In this document: positions 50,501 to 57,343 of the stretch, in pieces
Layout: every line of letters begins with the position of its first letter
Numbering within the stretch: position 1 is the first letter of the stretch
The notes under the pieces: model-generated
What the model saw: the letters and a program-made list of their open reading frames with translations, nothing else
Told to the model about the DNA's origin: nothing
The model's database searches: none
Assembly (NCBI RefSeq): GCF_900108315.1
Contig: NZ_FNVB01000005.1
Coordinates: 1-64,000 of the forward strand
Source: Saccharopolyspora kobensis
Lineage (GTDB): Bacteria; Actinomycetota; Actinomycetes; Mycobacteriales; Pseudonocardiaceae
Direction: 5' to 3'
Length of the DNA stretch: 64,000 bases
Position numbers and translations under genes: made by a program

Positions 50501-53500
50501 ACTGCCGGGTGGCCGCTGTTTCCCGGGCGTTGCGCGTCGCCTCCGCGACGACGTCGGCGAACGGATCCTCCTGGCGCGTGGAGTCGCCGCTGCGAGTGTC
50601 GTCCTGGTTGCCGGTGTTCTGCTGGTCGGTGTGCTGGACGGGGATGTGCTGACTGGTCTCCTCGGTGCGACCGGTCGGCAGCGTCGACAGCTCGTAGCTC
50701 TCCGGAGCGTTCCGCGAGCTCGTGGCCTCCACCTCCGGCAGGCCGATGCTCGCCACCGCCTGCTGCGGCGAGAGCTGCGAGGTGCCGCCGTCGTGGTTCG
50801 GCGTCATGCCCGGAACCGCCGTCGATGACGACGTCTTCAGCGTGCTCACGTGCTTCGGGGCGTTCGTGCTCTGGCCGACCCGCTGCGTCGTCGACTGCGT
50901 GGACGGCAGTGTGGACGAGCCCGGGGCCGTGGTGGAGCTGGACGTCTGGCCGGGGTTCGACGTCTGGCCGGGGTTCTGCGTCGACTGGACGAGCGAAGGC
51001 GTCTGCTGCTGAGCCGGAGGCGTCTGCTGCGTCGACGTGGGCGTCTGCTGCGCGGAGCTCTGCTGGGCCTGCGGTGCCTGCTGCTGGATGACGCTCGGCT
51101 GCTGCTGAGCGGAATCCGACGACTGCTGGATGACGCTCGGTTGCGGCCCGGTGCTCCCCGGCTGCTGGGTCGTCGAGGTCTGCTGCCCGGAACTCTGCGA
51201 CTGCTGAGCGGAGCTCGACGTCTGCTGCACCAGCGGCGGATCGTCCTGCGACGGCTGCACCTGCCCGTCCGCCGTCCGCTCGACGACGGTCGCATCAACG
51301 TCCTGCGGCGGCGCGCTGGTGTTCGCCTGTTGAGCCGGATCGCCCTGCTGCACCCGGGGGTTCGTGGTCTCGGTGCCGAACTCCTGGTTCGGAGCATTGG
51401 ACTCCGGCTGGGGAGTTTGAGACGTGGTCTGCCCGTCCTGCTGGACCGGCGACGTCTCGACCTCCGCAGGTGGCGGCAGCTGCGTGTTCGTCGCCCGGCC
51501 GCTCGGGTTCGACAGGTCTTCGGTGTTCAGCGGTGGCGGCACGTTCTCCACCTGCTGGTTCCCGGACAGCCCGCGGTTCTGATCGGGCGTCGTAGCCGTG
51601 AAGTCCGCATCGGTCGTCGAGCCGGGCGATTGCCGCCCGGTCTGCAGGTCCGGAGGCGCGGCGCCGGTCCGCTCCGAGACGTCGACCGGATTCGGCTCGG
51701 CCTGAGATCCCGTCTGATCAACCGGCGTCGGCGTGGTCTGCTCGTTCGGCGACGGCACCGTCTGATCGACCACGTTCGGCACCGTCTGATCAACCGGGTT
51801 CGGCGTGGTCCGGTCGACCGGGTTCGGCACCGTCCGGTCGATCGGCGACGGCGTTGTCTGATCGACCGGCGACGGCGTGGTCCGATCGACCGGCGTCGGC
51901 GTGGTCTGATCAACCGGGTTCGGCGAGGTCTGCTGCTGGTCGCCGGGTGGGGTGACCTGGTTGCCGGAGGTGTTCTGGCCGGTCGAGGGGCTCGGCTGCT
52001 CGACGGTCGTTCCCGGTGGTTGCTGGTTGCCGTTCGAACCGTGCTGAACCTGCGGCGACTCGTTCTGGACCACCGCGGGGTTCTGCTCGCTGGACTGCGG
52101 TGCGTCGACCGCGGTGTTCGGCATCGTGGTGCTCTGCTGCCCCGGTGCCGGGCCGGAGCCCTGCGGTCCGACGACAGGCGGCCCCTGCTGCCCGGTGGTC
52201 CGCGCCGGATTCTCCTGTCCGCCGGGGTTTTCCACCGTCTGAGCGTTGCCCGGCGCAGTGGTGTTCTGCTGACCGGAGGTCCCCTGCGACGACTGCGAGC
52301 CGCCCGGCAGGTCCTGCCTGCTCCCGATCTGGTTCGGCGGCCCGTGCGGGCTGGAGCGATCCGCCGTTTGGCCAGGAGGCACGTTGCCAGTGCTCGACGA
52401 CGTCTCCTGCTGCCCCGTCGATCCGGTCGGTTGGTTCGTGCCGCCCGAGTTCCCGGCCGGAACGCTCGGCGGCTGGTTTCCACCGTTCGCCTGCGCCTGC
52501 ACCACCGGCGGGTTCTGCCCACCGGCACCGGACGAGTTCTGCCCGCCCGCACCGGACGAGTTCTGCCCACCGGCACCGGGCGGGTTCTGCCCACCCGCAC
52601 CAGGTGTTTCGGTGCTCGGGCTCGTGGGAGGCGTCGAGGTGTCACCCGAGTCGCCGCCGGAGATGCCCCGGTCGCCACCGGAGCCGCCGGTGTTCGCGGA
52701 GTTCCCGCCCGAGCGGTCACCGCCGCCGGGCCCGTTCTGCATGGCGGAGGCCAGCTTGTCGCCGAGCGCCGAGCCGCCCGCGCTGCCCGCGCCGGAGGCC
52801 GCACCCGCCGTCGCCGCGTACGGGTTCAGCTCGAACTCGCCCTCGGTGGCGTACTTGTACAGCGCCTCGGTCATCAGCTCGTGGAACGACTCGGTGCCGA
52901 TCTCCGAGAGCACCTTCACGCCGTTCTTGGCCCAGTCCTTGCCGAACTTCTTGGCGAAAGCCGCGTTCAGCGCGCTGTTGAGCCCGCTCCCGAACAGCTT
53001 GCCGAGCCCGCCGATCGGCAGCGCCAGCGCCGCACCCATCGCGCCGACGCCCGCCGCGTTCTTGGTCTTGTCGGTGTCCCACTCGGTGCGCGTGCCCATG
53101 GCGAACTGCGACACCTGGGCCACCACGTCGATGAGCAGCTGGAACGCGATGCTGAACACCGCCGTGGACAGCACCTGCATCAGCACCCGGCCGAGCAGCG
53201 TCTTGATCAGGAACCGGACGATGGCCATCCGGGCGGCCAGCCACGCCATCGTCGCGCCGCCGGTGAACGGCGCCATCGCGGTCGCCCACGCGATCTCGGC
53301 GATCAGCGCGACCAGCGAGGCGATGGTGACGATCTTCATGTACTCGACGTCGAGGGCGAGGTCGGTCAGCGTCTTGGCCAGGCCGTTGAACAGCTCCGCC
53401 GCGGCGGAGATCAGGTCGTCGCCCTCCACGAACGGCGCCACCCGCTGCACGAACGCCTGCGCGGCCTCGCCGGCGAACTCCGACCGGATGGCCTGGACGG

Positions 53501-53657
53501 CGCTGCGCAGGCCGGGGCCCAGCTCGGCGAGCGTCTGCGCCGCCGCCGTCCACTCCGCCGCGAGCGCGCGCAGCTGGTCCTCGTTGGCGTCCGGCCACTC
53601 CTCGCCGGTGAGCACCTGGAACAGCTTCGCCACTTCGGGGCTGACCACCATCGCCAT
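41529..53657 (-). CDS. Giant ESX-secreted polymorphic toxin with papain-like C-terminal domain
   Basis: This protein has 4042 residues. Residues 1-110 are a WXG100-like helical region (LRALAAEWTAAAQTLAEL). Hydrophobic helices follow to about 190. Residues 310-1000 are Gln/Pro/Ser/Thr repeats (TPxPVDQT units), and 1020-1410 are a long coiled coil. About 1540-3080 is strand-rich with no recognised family, and 3100-3200 is a Thr/Glu/Val-Pro linker. About 3415-3630 is phosphoribosyltransferase-like (YVGLGRSPAPVMAAL, DIVLIDYTQTALSL). The end is a papain-like toxin/glutamine deamidase domain with Cys in NCVDAALAFHETYHGNP near 3796 and His in GHAWNVVNHHG near 3872. An Asp follows in SIVDAQAG. ATG 53657 is chosen; ATG 53651 is possible. 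Secretion by the linked ESX system is inferred. Confidence 0.9.
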   Translation of the reverse strand: MAMVVSPEVAKLFQVLTGEEWPDANEDQLRALAAEWTAAAQTLAELGPGLRSAVQAIRSEFAGEAAQAFVQRVAPFVEGDDLISAAAELFNGLAKTLTDLALDVEYMKIVTIASLVALIAEIAWATAMAPFTGGATMAWLAARMAIVRFLIKTLLGRVLMQVLSTAVFSIAFQLLIDVVAQVSQFAMGTRTEWDTDKTKNAAGVGAMGAALALPIGGLGKLFGSGLNSALNAAFAKKFGKDWAKNGVKVLSEIGTESFHELMTEALYKYATEGEFELNPYAATAGAASGAGSAGGSALGDKLASAMQNGPGGGDRSGGNSANTGGSGGDRGISGGDSGDTSTPPTSPSTETPGAGGQNPPGAGGQNSSGAGGQNSSGAGGQNPPVVQAQANGGNQPPSVPAGNSGGTNQPTGSTGQQETSSSTGNVPPGQTADRSSPHGPPNQIGSRQDLPGGSQSSQGTSGQQNTTAPGNAQTVENPGGQENPARTTGQQGPPVVGPQGSGPAPGQQSTTMPNTAVDAPQSSEQNPAVVQNESPQVQHGSNGNQQPPGTTVEQPSPSTGQNTSGNQVTPPGDQQQTSPNPVDQTTPTPVDRTTPSPVDQTTPSPIDRTVPNPVDRTTPNPVDQTVPNVVDQTVPSPNEQTTPTPVDQTGSQAEPNPVDVSERTGAAPPDLQTGRQSPGSTTDADFTATTPDQNRGLSGNQQVENVPPPLNTEDLSNPSGRATNTQLPPPAEVETSPVQQDGQTTSQTPQPESNAPNQEFGTETTNPRVQQGDPAQQANTSAPPQDVDATVVERTADGQVQPSQDDPPLVQQTSSSAQQSQSSGQQTSTTQQPGSTGPQPSVIQQSSDSAQQQPSVIQQQAPQAQQSSAQQTPTSTQQTPPAQQQTPSLVQSTQNPGQTSNPGQTSSSTTAPGSSTLPSTQSTTQRVGQSTNAPKHVSTLKTSSSTAVPGMTPNHDGGTSQLSPQQAVASIGLPEVEATSSRNAPESYELSTLPTGRTEETSQHIPVQHTDQQNTGNQDDTRSGDSTRQEDPFADVVAEATRNARETAATRQSIESDLGKINAAAAKARHHLGAIQRSMREARGAVIATGEAFGPNPQRTAQAQERFDAAEQNRIDRAGELAAARDRHQESLQRLDEARTRLGEARADADPNAIRRAQDGIRRWKESADRLGERVRTADQAHSEAAAAAAGAKQDLDRAKATQESANAANTAYDEVDSARNTATDAVSTITGGNTRAQDSLNFANDAANRSAQALGDLNDAVSRANTAKTAADRLAGQAGQAGEDLAALENQRNDVGRDLAELRLSRPDNDQQRADWNTRVETLENELTDLDGQIEAARDNAENLAARAQEAREQHDNAVNDVENIRAEIDALREQARAAETAAANARSAAENAAEQAEKAKEKAGEAAAQGQYEQGLTELSFLPHGSELQFETLGSRDGLIDALTELTGADRDVVATEIGGLSDAELVSAIGDGKIRVGGVDVAVNPDLYRPDDTRAAPPNQQPSTRSTDSSDESGRPQSESTSTSVPIRIPLMFVSPLDLAGAVMRPMVYVGGAVKRSQRFESSLTFTDNSGSSRSYVPTRMELGLSVPGKQATTSIDAGLRTPQITRGDGITAPLPDTDFKGVKPGLASVPDQFGDVLGNSREAAASLTNQLFAGTGTPDRTTIDGKPVTIAPVGDAQVSYVGTTSVDSSSAVSLGRSWQTTKGSDATFGAGLYGGSTPFYVGGFVDFTSGLTDGSTPSADDSVTQTSSDHELVYEVSRDMRVGNGHTDPADGQPQSTVRTRLQVPVWQARDLGLPLPPHLAEPSTPTPNANQPYRFGRDDIKFVDRDQVSDFVTGRVRDTADGLSDQGREAIKDKFRSPEVAKNTIYDAMHGGAHASWVKGGRTHFVDIYAIPAAPESTTPSGQQDSSTEVKHSDKFQRGYNSSRTARIGAGGAFLAKHTDSPNPDAPKATPENGLPNPYQGGPTQTTAGPRATAAVTWDGGISNKSGYTGKDGRAAKYGGDMRDYQGPLDLVVVHGSTKNPNWAQHFFLGDRMLFGPKADSRYSGPSKAELDQALAGGEVANQDIHRGRVDDAIRVSTAADKLDWGTRPLPASTTQPGTYLGTPPALPSNPVTAELFGDYANVENVRITPNNTEAVDIALAKRIEQLQPDGTGSTTVRKPPKGSGNWPAWAEKTFTDTRTGADGTRQSTEYAYKSSELTRPGTTAGNAVRDFQGRVGSLGTATQGLGELSSSTGKMFREGRTQDFNGTLNGEATYHSPRLVDVRPESTLKRNQAGEQVAGSTKSWGLGGEVEISANVMPKRDGKVGAMIGGLFSGGGKYGRSHAIDLTTGGKQDTEYKGPTALVTLDVRYRYWADMALRSMFGDGKFGDTSGARPDEVTVDEPDGVLVELPVNQAIAMFEALGLPVSPELSAMVPPAKEQVGNPSHTVLPGPGDYASYSDTSVTGARLTGDDPMGPVRDRLGELGITDAERQRDVVNQVNALLNTPAGHQWLQDPLAGQQGLISVSHSNAGVEDVVDIRVKATPVAGPPAPSQTDGTAPDKLTRSSYVSTSTQDKNSTTWSVNAALNAGVRSVETPSVPPGQPGENGQVQKAPPNPGASSGAFTPQVLGGGKTWKTENVLDGSGSEKVTTKVDNDKVGRDTRLVDYELEITRRRQPMPGLDTLGAGIPKHLVDLDKGVGDAPIRLSGEVDLVSPSSDASPALRKPGQQPEIEVLDGPREQRTPGFTSDDAFRIESIGTDTAKAVHDAVYAQLSTKLPNGNLTADQIAAATRTGSEFTRPGSNSEYVAHTTTKGSSLHNASNTMFTGGDYQAGNTLGTKHPLYDSLFDLKLSGDVRPENLTFVAALPDDTTMNLSREREITSADGTTKTVTTSFGPSVSSYGSQTHQAAGPSPTSAVFAPPASGTVGHDRTTAESSKDGKTTGFKHEGRSYLFRADVADIYSDVRVHGSNWTHKPITAIKDLFSGHGHPRDSSVKITSHDDLHVRVWENTALDKGLITLHDVWDHAGKLPDDRATYGVTGNARGATIHPAGQAAPAAGQPAPNESPGRNLHVAPGVTLDGVKDFIGKLPKDMRPATYTVDPGLNFGDAEVREAVADLPEPPKPETTTETGNTATETGNTANTGNTTEPVVTETEATETPTAEVPVTEVPVTETPTSSEVSVDTQVPEVPAPEVSLPGTPVTETPVTENPAAAEAPVESRESSSQQRSGVEPSGSGQANPDGSTTARSTPPPVVVPHRTDAIGSQPPAAPVAGDSAGTTDSDSDSSSEYHDAVSDFPAPTDAQRVEQLRPGRGEREDGRYDMEALKEGRQVWVSDQPSEFAVFRLDDGSTAGMTRFMVRKWFADSPDLALLTDRPGSTALHEHLYGPGDGNRVPKEYGLDQRDEFIADLRERRRESWFTGQQEVVTAVNELTTWVTDQYPPDQYSYVGLGRSPAPVMAALQSLGHDAVSVPLSSFRPGPRSELNSILDRVFNRPGADTTPLTDAQWGMLREHFQEFVGTPDRDIVLIDYTQTALSLVSAQFHLQQHLGPEVQVHALAMHQDVNSADVQATYSQAAVPVSFWEARSLWEWLADNWGPERSAQRAEWQQRFTSVSLGVDGPFGDRGKTLGESFKEEAFDNLAEYGSYKLLEQNAESFEQTRPKRHEQPGPDSAYQVLGDAVREGRPEAENDQPSSVDVTTGSEPQAGPSTQSTDSVGGSVDHRAAAVPATGDVLAEESSANSGKRSRAEFEEDGPETFREPSHQRPIPERLVPPAQGDTDLLRAAVPPGTRFADPASFAGLINGSRAEQGRDVNCVDAALAFHETYHGNPRVAGAAPNGTPLGAGTAAAEGLGYAPELFGQGPAGLAEVIDRVARAGHGADALVIGFPRSGQGHAWNVVNHHGEVSIVDAQAGTVRPATTDGFSWLDRVYAIPVDAEGDYVEDAAPAPQPPVNPDAYAAAQHERAQLAHEMRRAAAAGEEIPVPGTGGRLVPSLGGLRLVGAAITAELAADLASLTNRDLIALVIGPDAEYPEPEYGPVPGLEELKFPPRGRPERTTPPEP

Positions 53658-53667
53658 GACCGGTCGC

Positions 53668-53979
53668 CTATTCCTTCGGGGCCACGCCGTTGGCTTCGTC
53701 GTCGGTGTCCTCGAACTTCTTGCCCGCCAGGAGCGTCTTCTCGGAGATCCCGCCGACGGCTTCCTCCAGCATCGACAGGAACTCCATCGCCTTCTCCGCG
53801 CCCGGCCGGTAGTTCGCGTCGAACTGCTCGCCCATCTCCCCGGTGCCGCCCGCGTGCCGGTAGGTGGCGGTCACGTTGCGCATGTGGGCGGCGAGCCGGT
53901 TGGCCGTCGAGGACCACTGGCCGAGGTTGAGCCCGCCCCTGGTCAGCCCGGCGGTGTCGACGTAGACCCGGTCGCTCAC
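53668..53979 (-). CDS. Small WXG100/EspC-like ESX partner protein
   Basis: This protein has 103 residues. It starts with GTG 53979, overlapping the previous stop by GTGA. The sequence VYVDTAGLTRGGLNLGQWSSTANRLAAHMRNV is a helical hairpin start typical of EspC-like and WXG100-like secretion partners. A long acidic second helix follows (KAMEFLSMLEEAVGGISEKTLL). It lies directly upstream of the giant toxin gene and probably heterodimerises with the toxin N-terminus for export. Confidence 0.8.
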   Translation of the reverse strand: MSDRVYVDTAGLTRGGLNLGQWSSTANRLAAHMRNVTATYRHAGGTGEMGEQFDANYRPGAEKAMEFLSMLEEAVGGISEKTLLAGKKFEDTDDEANGVAPKE

Positions 53980-54371
53980 CGCGACCACCGCCCGGTCTCG
54001 CCGACCGCCGATTCGAGCATGGCCTGCAGGTCGGGGCCGTTCTCCCGCAGCTCCTGCAGGTCGACGCCGTTCGGGGTGAGCCCGGCCATCACCTCGTCGA
54101 CCGCGGTGGCCGCCTGGCGCTGGGCGTCGGCGACCACCTCCACGATCTTCGCCGTCAGCTCCTTGGGCGCCATGTCCCGCCACCGCTGGCCGTTGAACTC
54201 CAGCCCGGTGAGCGTGCCGCGACCGTCCACTGTGGCCTTGATCGAGCGGTCCTTGGTGGTCGCGCTCGCGGTCACCTCGTCGAGCTTGCCGAACGCGGTG
54301 CTGAACTGCTCCTGCTGAGCCCGCAGCTCCCGCATCGCGTCGGTCATCTCGTTGTCCATCGAGGAGTACAT
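53976..54371 (-). CDS. YbaB/EbfC-family protein in the ESX cluster
   Basis: This 131-residue protein has the YbaB/EbfC layout: an N-terminal helix (NEMTDAMRELRAQQEQFSTAF), strands with TASATTKDRSIKATVDGRG and LTGLEFNGQRWR, and a C-terminal helix (AQRQAATAVDEVMAGL). Family members bind DNA, but many paralogues in actinobacterial type VII loci have no tested function and may act as chaperones. ATG 54371 has AAGGAGG in register. It is coupled to the next gene by GTGA. Confidence 0.85.
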   Translation of the reverse strand: MYSSMDNEMTDAMRELRAQQEQFSTAFGKLDEVTASATTKDRSIKATVDGRGTLTGLEFNGQRWRDMAPKELTAKIVEVVADAQRQAATAVDEVMAGLTPNGVDLQELRENGPDLQAMLESAVGETGRWSR

Positions 54372-54417
54372 CCCAAGGCCTCCTTGGTGGTCGCTTGCCC
54401 TTGTCGCTGACGTGCCC

Positions 54418-57330
54418 CTACCCGGTCGCGCTCTGCTCCGCGGCCTGCGCCGGCGCGGCCTGCTCCGGCTGCTTGGGAGCGCGCGACGCCGAACCGACGT
54501 GGACGTGCGTCGGAGCGAGCGGTTCGTCGGATTCGAGCGAGGGATCGTTCGGCAGGCCGATGACGCCGTTGCCGCCGACGTCGTCGGTGCCCCACACCTT
54601 CTCGTCCTCGGACAACCAGGTCTGGCGCTCGCGCTCCTTCTCGTTCTGCCCGTTGTTCATCGGCGGCATCATGGGCGGCATCATCGGCGGCATCCCGCTG
54701 CGCTGGTCGCCGACCGCGCCGCCGGACGGACCGCTCTGCTGGCTGGACTGGTCCTGCCCGGACCAGTCGGACCAGCCCTCGCCGCCGTACCCGCCGGAGC
54801 CGCCACCGGGCAGCCCCGAGCCGGCTCCACCGGGCAGGTTCGAGCCCCCACCGGCCGGATCGAAGCCACCACCGGGGAAGCCGGAGCCGCCACCCGGGAG
54901 GTTCGACGTGCCACCGGCAGGGTCGAGGCCGCCGATCGGGAAGTTCGCACCGCCACCGGGCGGGTTCGGCAGCCCTCCGGGCAGGTTCGCGTTCCCACCT
55001 GCGGGATCGAAGTTGCCTCCGGGCAGGTTGGAGTTCCCACCGGCAGGGTCGAAGTTCCCGCCGGGCGGATTCGGGAGGCCCCCGGGCAAGTTCGCGTTCC
55101 CACCTGCGGGATCGAAGTTTCCACCGGGCAGGTTCACATCACCAGGGCCACCGCCCAACCCACCGGGCAAGTTGGACGAACCACCGGCCGGATCGAAATT
55201 CCCACCGGGCAGATTCAGACCACCAGGACCGCCACCCAACCCACCGGGCAAGTTCGAGCTCCCACCGGCCGGATCGAAGTTCCCACCAGCCAGGTTCACA
55301 TCACCAGGGCCACCACCCAGCCCGCCCGGCAAGTTGGACGAACCACCGGCCGGATCGAAATTCCCACCGGGCAGATTCAGACCACCAGGGCCACCGCCCA
55401 ACCCACCGGGCAAGTTGGACGAACCACCGGCCGGATCGAAGTTGCCGGGCAGGTTCGACGACCCGCCTGCCGGATCGAAATTGCCGGGCAGGTTCGACCC
55501 GCCACCGGGAAGGTCGCCGGTCAGCGGCGAGAAGTTCGAACCGCCGTTCGCCGGGTCGAACGGGTTGTTCGGGTCCGGCATCCCGTTGAGGAGCCGCTGG
55601 CCGTCGCGCGAGTTCCCGCTGCCGTTCGGAGTCCCTCCGCCCGGTCCCGGCATGCCACCGGGCGGAATGAGCGGCGGGATGCTGCCGCCGCCGTTGGCAG
55701 GCGGCGGGACGTTGAAGTCACCGCTGCCGCCACCGCCCGGCAGCTGACCGTCACCACCGATGGACGGCAGGTCGCCGCCCCCGCCCGCAGGCGGCGGAAC
55801 GTTGAAGTCGCCGCCACCGTTGGCAGGCGGCCCGTTCAGGCCACCACCAGGCGGCGGAACGTTGTCACCACCTCCGGGTGGCGGGACGTTGTCACCCCCG
55901 CCCGCAGGCGGCGGAACGTTGAAATCCCCGCCACCGTTCGCAGGCGGCCCGTTCAAACCACCACCAGGCGGCGGAACGTTGTCACCACCTCCGGGTGGCG
56001 GGACGTTGTCACCCCCGCCCGGGGGCGGGACGTTGTCACCCCCGCCCGGGGGCGGGACGTTGTCACCCCCGCCCGGGGGCGGGACGTTGTCACCCCCGCC
56101 CGGGGGCGGGACGTTGTCACCCCCGCCCGGGGGCGGCGGGAAGTTGAAACCACCGCCTGGCGGCGGCGTGTTCCCGCCACCGGCGCCACCGCCGGTCGTC
56201 GGGACGGGCGTCTCCAGGCCTTCCAGCGACGACTTCGTCCGCTCGTAGGCGGTCTGCAGCGCTTCGAGCTGCTTGCGCGCCTCCTCGTCGAGCGGCTCCA
56301 TCTTCTTGCGGACGTGGTCGCTGATCTTGGTGTTGATGTCGTTCCAGGTCGCCTGGCTGCCGAGCGGACCGGAGATCGTCGGGAAGCCGTCGGGGAGCTT
56401 GTAGGGCGTGAACGTCACGGCGTCCTCGTTCACCCCGCCGTGGTTGATCGAGAAACCGATCATGCCCGGGGTGACCGAGGTCCTGGTGACGGCCGGGCCG
56501 GTGTTGGCGTTGGAGTTGTACGCGTTCATGACCCTGGTGATGTACGCCTCGGCCGTCGACCTGTCGTCGATCGCGAGCTCGTCCAGGGCGTAGTTCTCCG
56601 TGCCGTGCACCAGCCCCTTGCCCCTGATGTAGGTGGCGACGTTCCAGAGCACGGAGTTCATCGCGGAGTCGACCTCGTTGCGCACCGCGTTGCTGTACTT
56701 CGTCCACACGTTGGCCATGCCCTGGCCGAAGGTCTTGACGGCCTCCGCGGCCTTCCGCAGCCCTTCCGAGGTGTTGCGCTCCTCCGCGATCTGCTCGTGC
56801 AGGCTCTCGACGGTCTCCACCAGGGTGGTGAGGTTCTGCTTGAGCGCGTACGCCGCCTTGCCCTTGAACGCCGAGTCGTCGCTGGTGAGCTTCGTGACCC
56901 ACTGCTGGAGCGTGTCCCGGTTGGTGTCCAGCCACTTGACGTAGTGGTCGACCGCGTTCTTCGCCTCCCACAACCGGTTGACGTTGAGCAGGCCGAGAAC
57001 GCCGGAGTTCAGCCCGTCGACCAGTTCGTCGATCTCGCTGACGGCGGTGGTCCAGTTGCCCGGCAGCGTGGCGTTGCGGTCCACCGAGATGTACCACTTG
57101 TCCCACGCGTGGTAGCTGTAGCCGGTGGCGGCCGTCTGGCCGTCGGTCTGCTCGCTGCCCGGTTTCGTGCTGGACTCGACGAACCAGCCCGTGTTCGGCG
57201 TGGCTCCGCTGTCCAGGACGCCGTGCAGGTTCGACCCCTCGCCGGTGACCGTGAACAGGATCTGGTCGAAGGTCGCGCGCGAGTGGTCGTCGCCCTTGAT
57301 CGGCTTCGGCTCGCCGATGGGATCAGTCAT
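54418..57330 (-). CDS. 970-residue ESX-associated protein with Gly/Pro-rich tandem repeats
   Basis: Residues 1-390 form a globular helical N-terminus (TTAVSEIDELVDGLNSGVLG, SAFKGKAAYALKQNLTTLVE) that resembles large WXG/LXG-type or AAWKG-type ESX proteins. Residues 400-490 carry GGGDNVPPP units, including five exact 27-base copies. Residues about 610-845 carry NFDPAGG(S/N)xNLPGG units in 81-base tandem copies. The C-terminus has a Met-Pro run and WLSEDEKVWGTDDVGGNG. The ATG at 57330 has GGAGC upstream. The repeats probably form an extended wall-spanning or surface-exposed stalk. It lacks a signal peptide, consistent with ESX export. Confidence 0.85.
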   Translation of the reverse strand: MTDPIGEPKPIKGDDHSRATFDQILFTVTGEGSNLHGVLDSGATPNTGWFVESSTKPGSEQTDGQTAATGYSYHAWDKWYISVDRNATLPGNWTTAVSEIDELVDGLNSGVLGLLNVNRLWEAKNAVDHYVKWLDTNRDTLQQWVTKLTSDDSAFKGKAAYALKQNLTTLVETVESLHEQIAEERNTSEGLRKAAEAVKTFGQGMANVWTKYSNAVRNEVDSAMNSVLWNVATYIRGKGLVHGTENYALDELAIDDRSTAEAYITRVMNAYNSNANTGPAVTRTSVTPGMIGFSINHGGVNEDAVTFTPYKLPDGFPTISGPLGSQATWNDINTKISDHVRKKMEPLDEEARKQLEALQTAYERTKSSLEGLETPVPTTGGGAGGGNTPPPGGGFNFPPPPGGGDNVPPPGGGDNVPPPGGGDNVPPPGGGDNVPPPGGGDNVPPPGGGDNVPPPGGGLNGPPANGGGDFNVPPPAGGGDNVPPPGGGDNVPPPGGGLNGPPANGGGDFNVPPPAGGGGDLPSIGGDGQLPGGGGSGDFNVPPPANGGGSIPPLIPPGGMPGPGGGTPNGSGNSRDGQRLLNGMPDPNNPFDPANGGSNFSPLTGDLPGGGSNLPGNFDPAGGSSNLPGNFDPAGGSSNLPGGLGGGPGGLNLPGGNFDPAGGSSNLPGGLGGGPGDVNLAGGNFDPAGGSSNLPGGLGGGPGGLNLPGGNFDPAGGSSNLPGGLGGGPGDVNLPGGNFDPAGGNANLPGGLPNPPGGNFDPAGGNSNLPGGNFDPAGGNANLPGGLPNPPGGGANFPIGGLDPAGGTSNLPGGGSGFPGGGFDPAGGGSNLPGGAGSGLPGGGSGGYGGEGWSDWSGQDQSSQQSGPSGGAVGDQRSGMPPMMPPMMPPMNNGQNEKERERQTWLSEDEKVWGTDDVGGNGVIGLPNDPSLESDEPLAPTHVHVGSASRAPKQPEQAAPAQAAEQSATG
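55127..55450 (-). repeat. 81-base tandem repeats in the Gly/Pro-rich gene
   Basis: Units of 81 bases (27 codons, GGLNLPGGNFDPAGG followed by xxNLPGGLGGGP) repeat about four times with few changes. Shorter NFDPAGG units continue on both sides (about 54830-55500). Confidence 0.8.
56002..56136 (-). repeat. Five exact 27-base tandem repeats
   Basis: The unit GACGTTGTCACCCCCGCC..GGGGGCGG starts at 56002, 56029, 56056, 56083 and 56110 with no base changes. It encodes GGGDNVPPP. More diverged copies extend the tract to about 55855. Exact identity suggests recent expansion. Confidence 0.9.
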
Positions 57331-57343
57331 CGCTCAGCTCCAG

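Noticed and set aside
45633-50828. A 1731-codon open frame on the plus strand opposite the giant toxin, and similar long antisense frames elsewhere (for example 820-2661, 18195-21098, 50850-53930)
   Set aside because: High GC content keeps antisense frames open. These translations are Arg/Val/Leu/His-biased with no domain motifs and lie opposite genes with clear domains.
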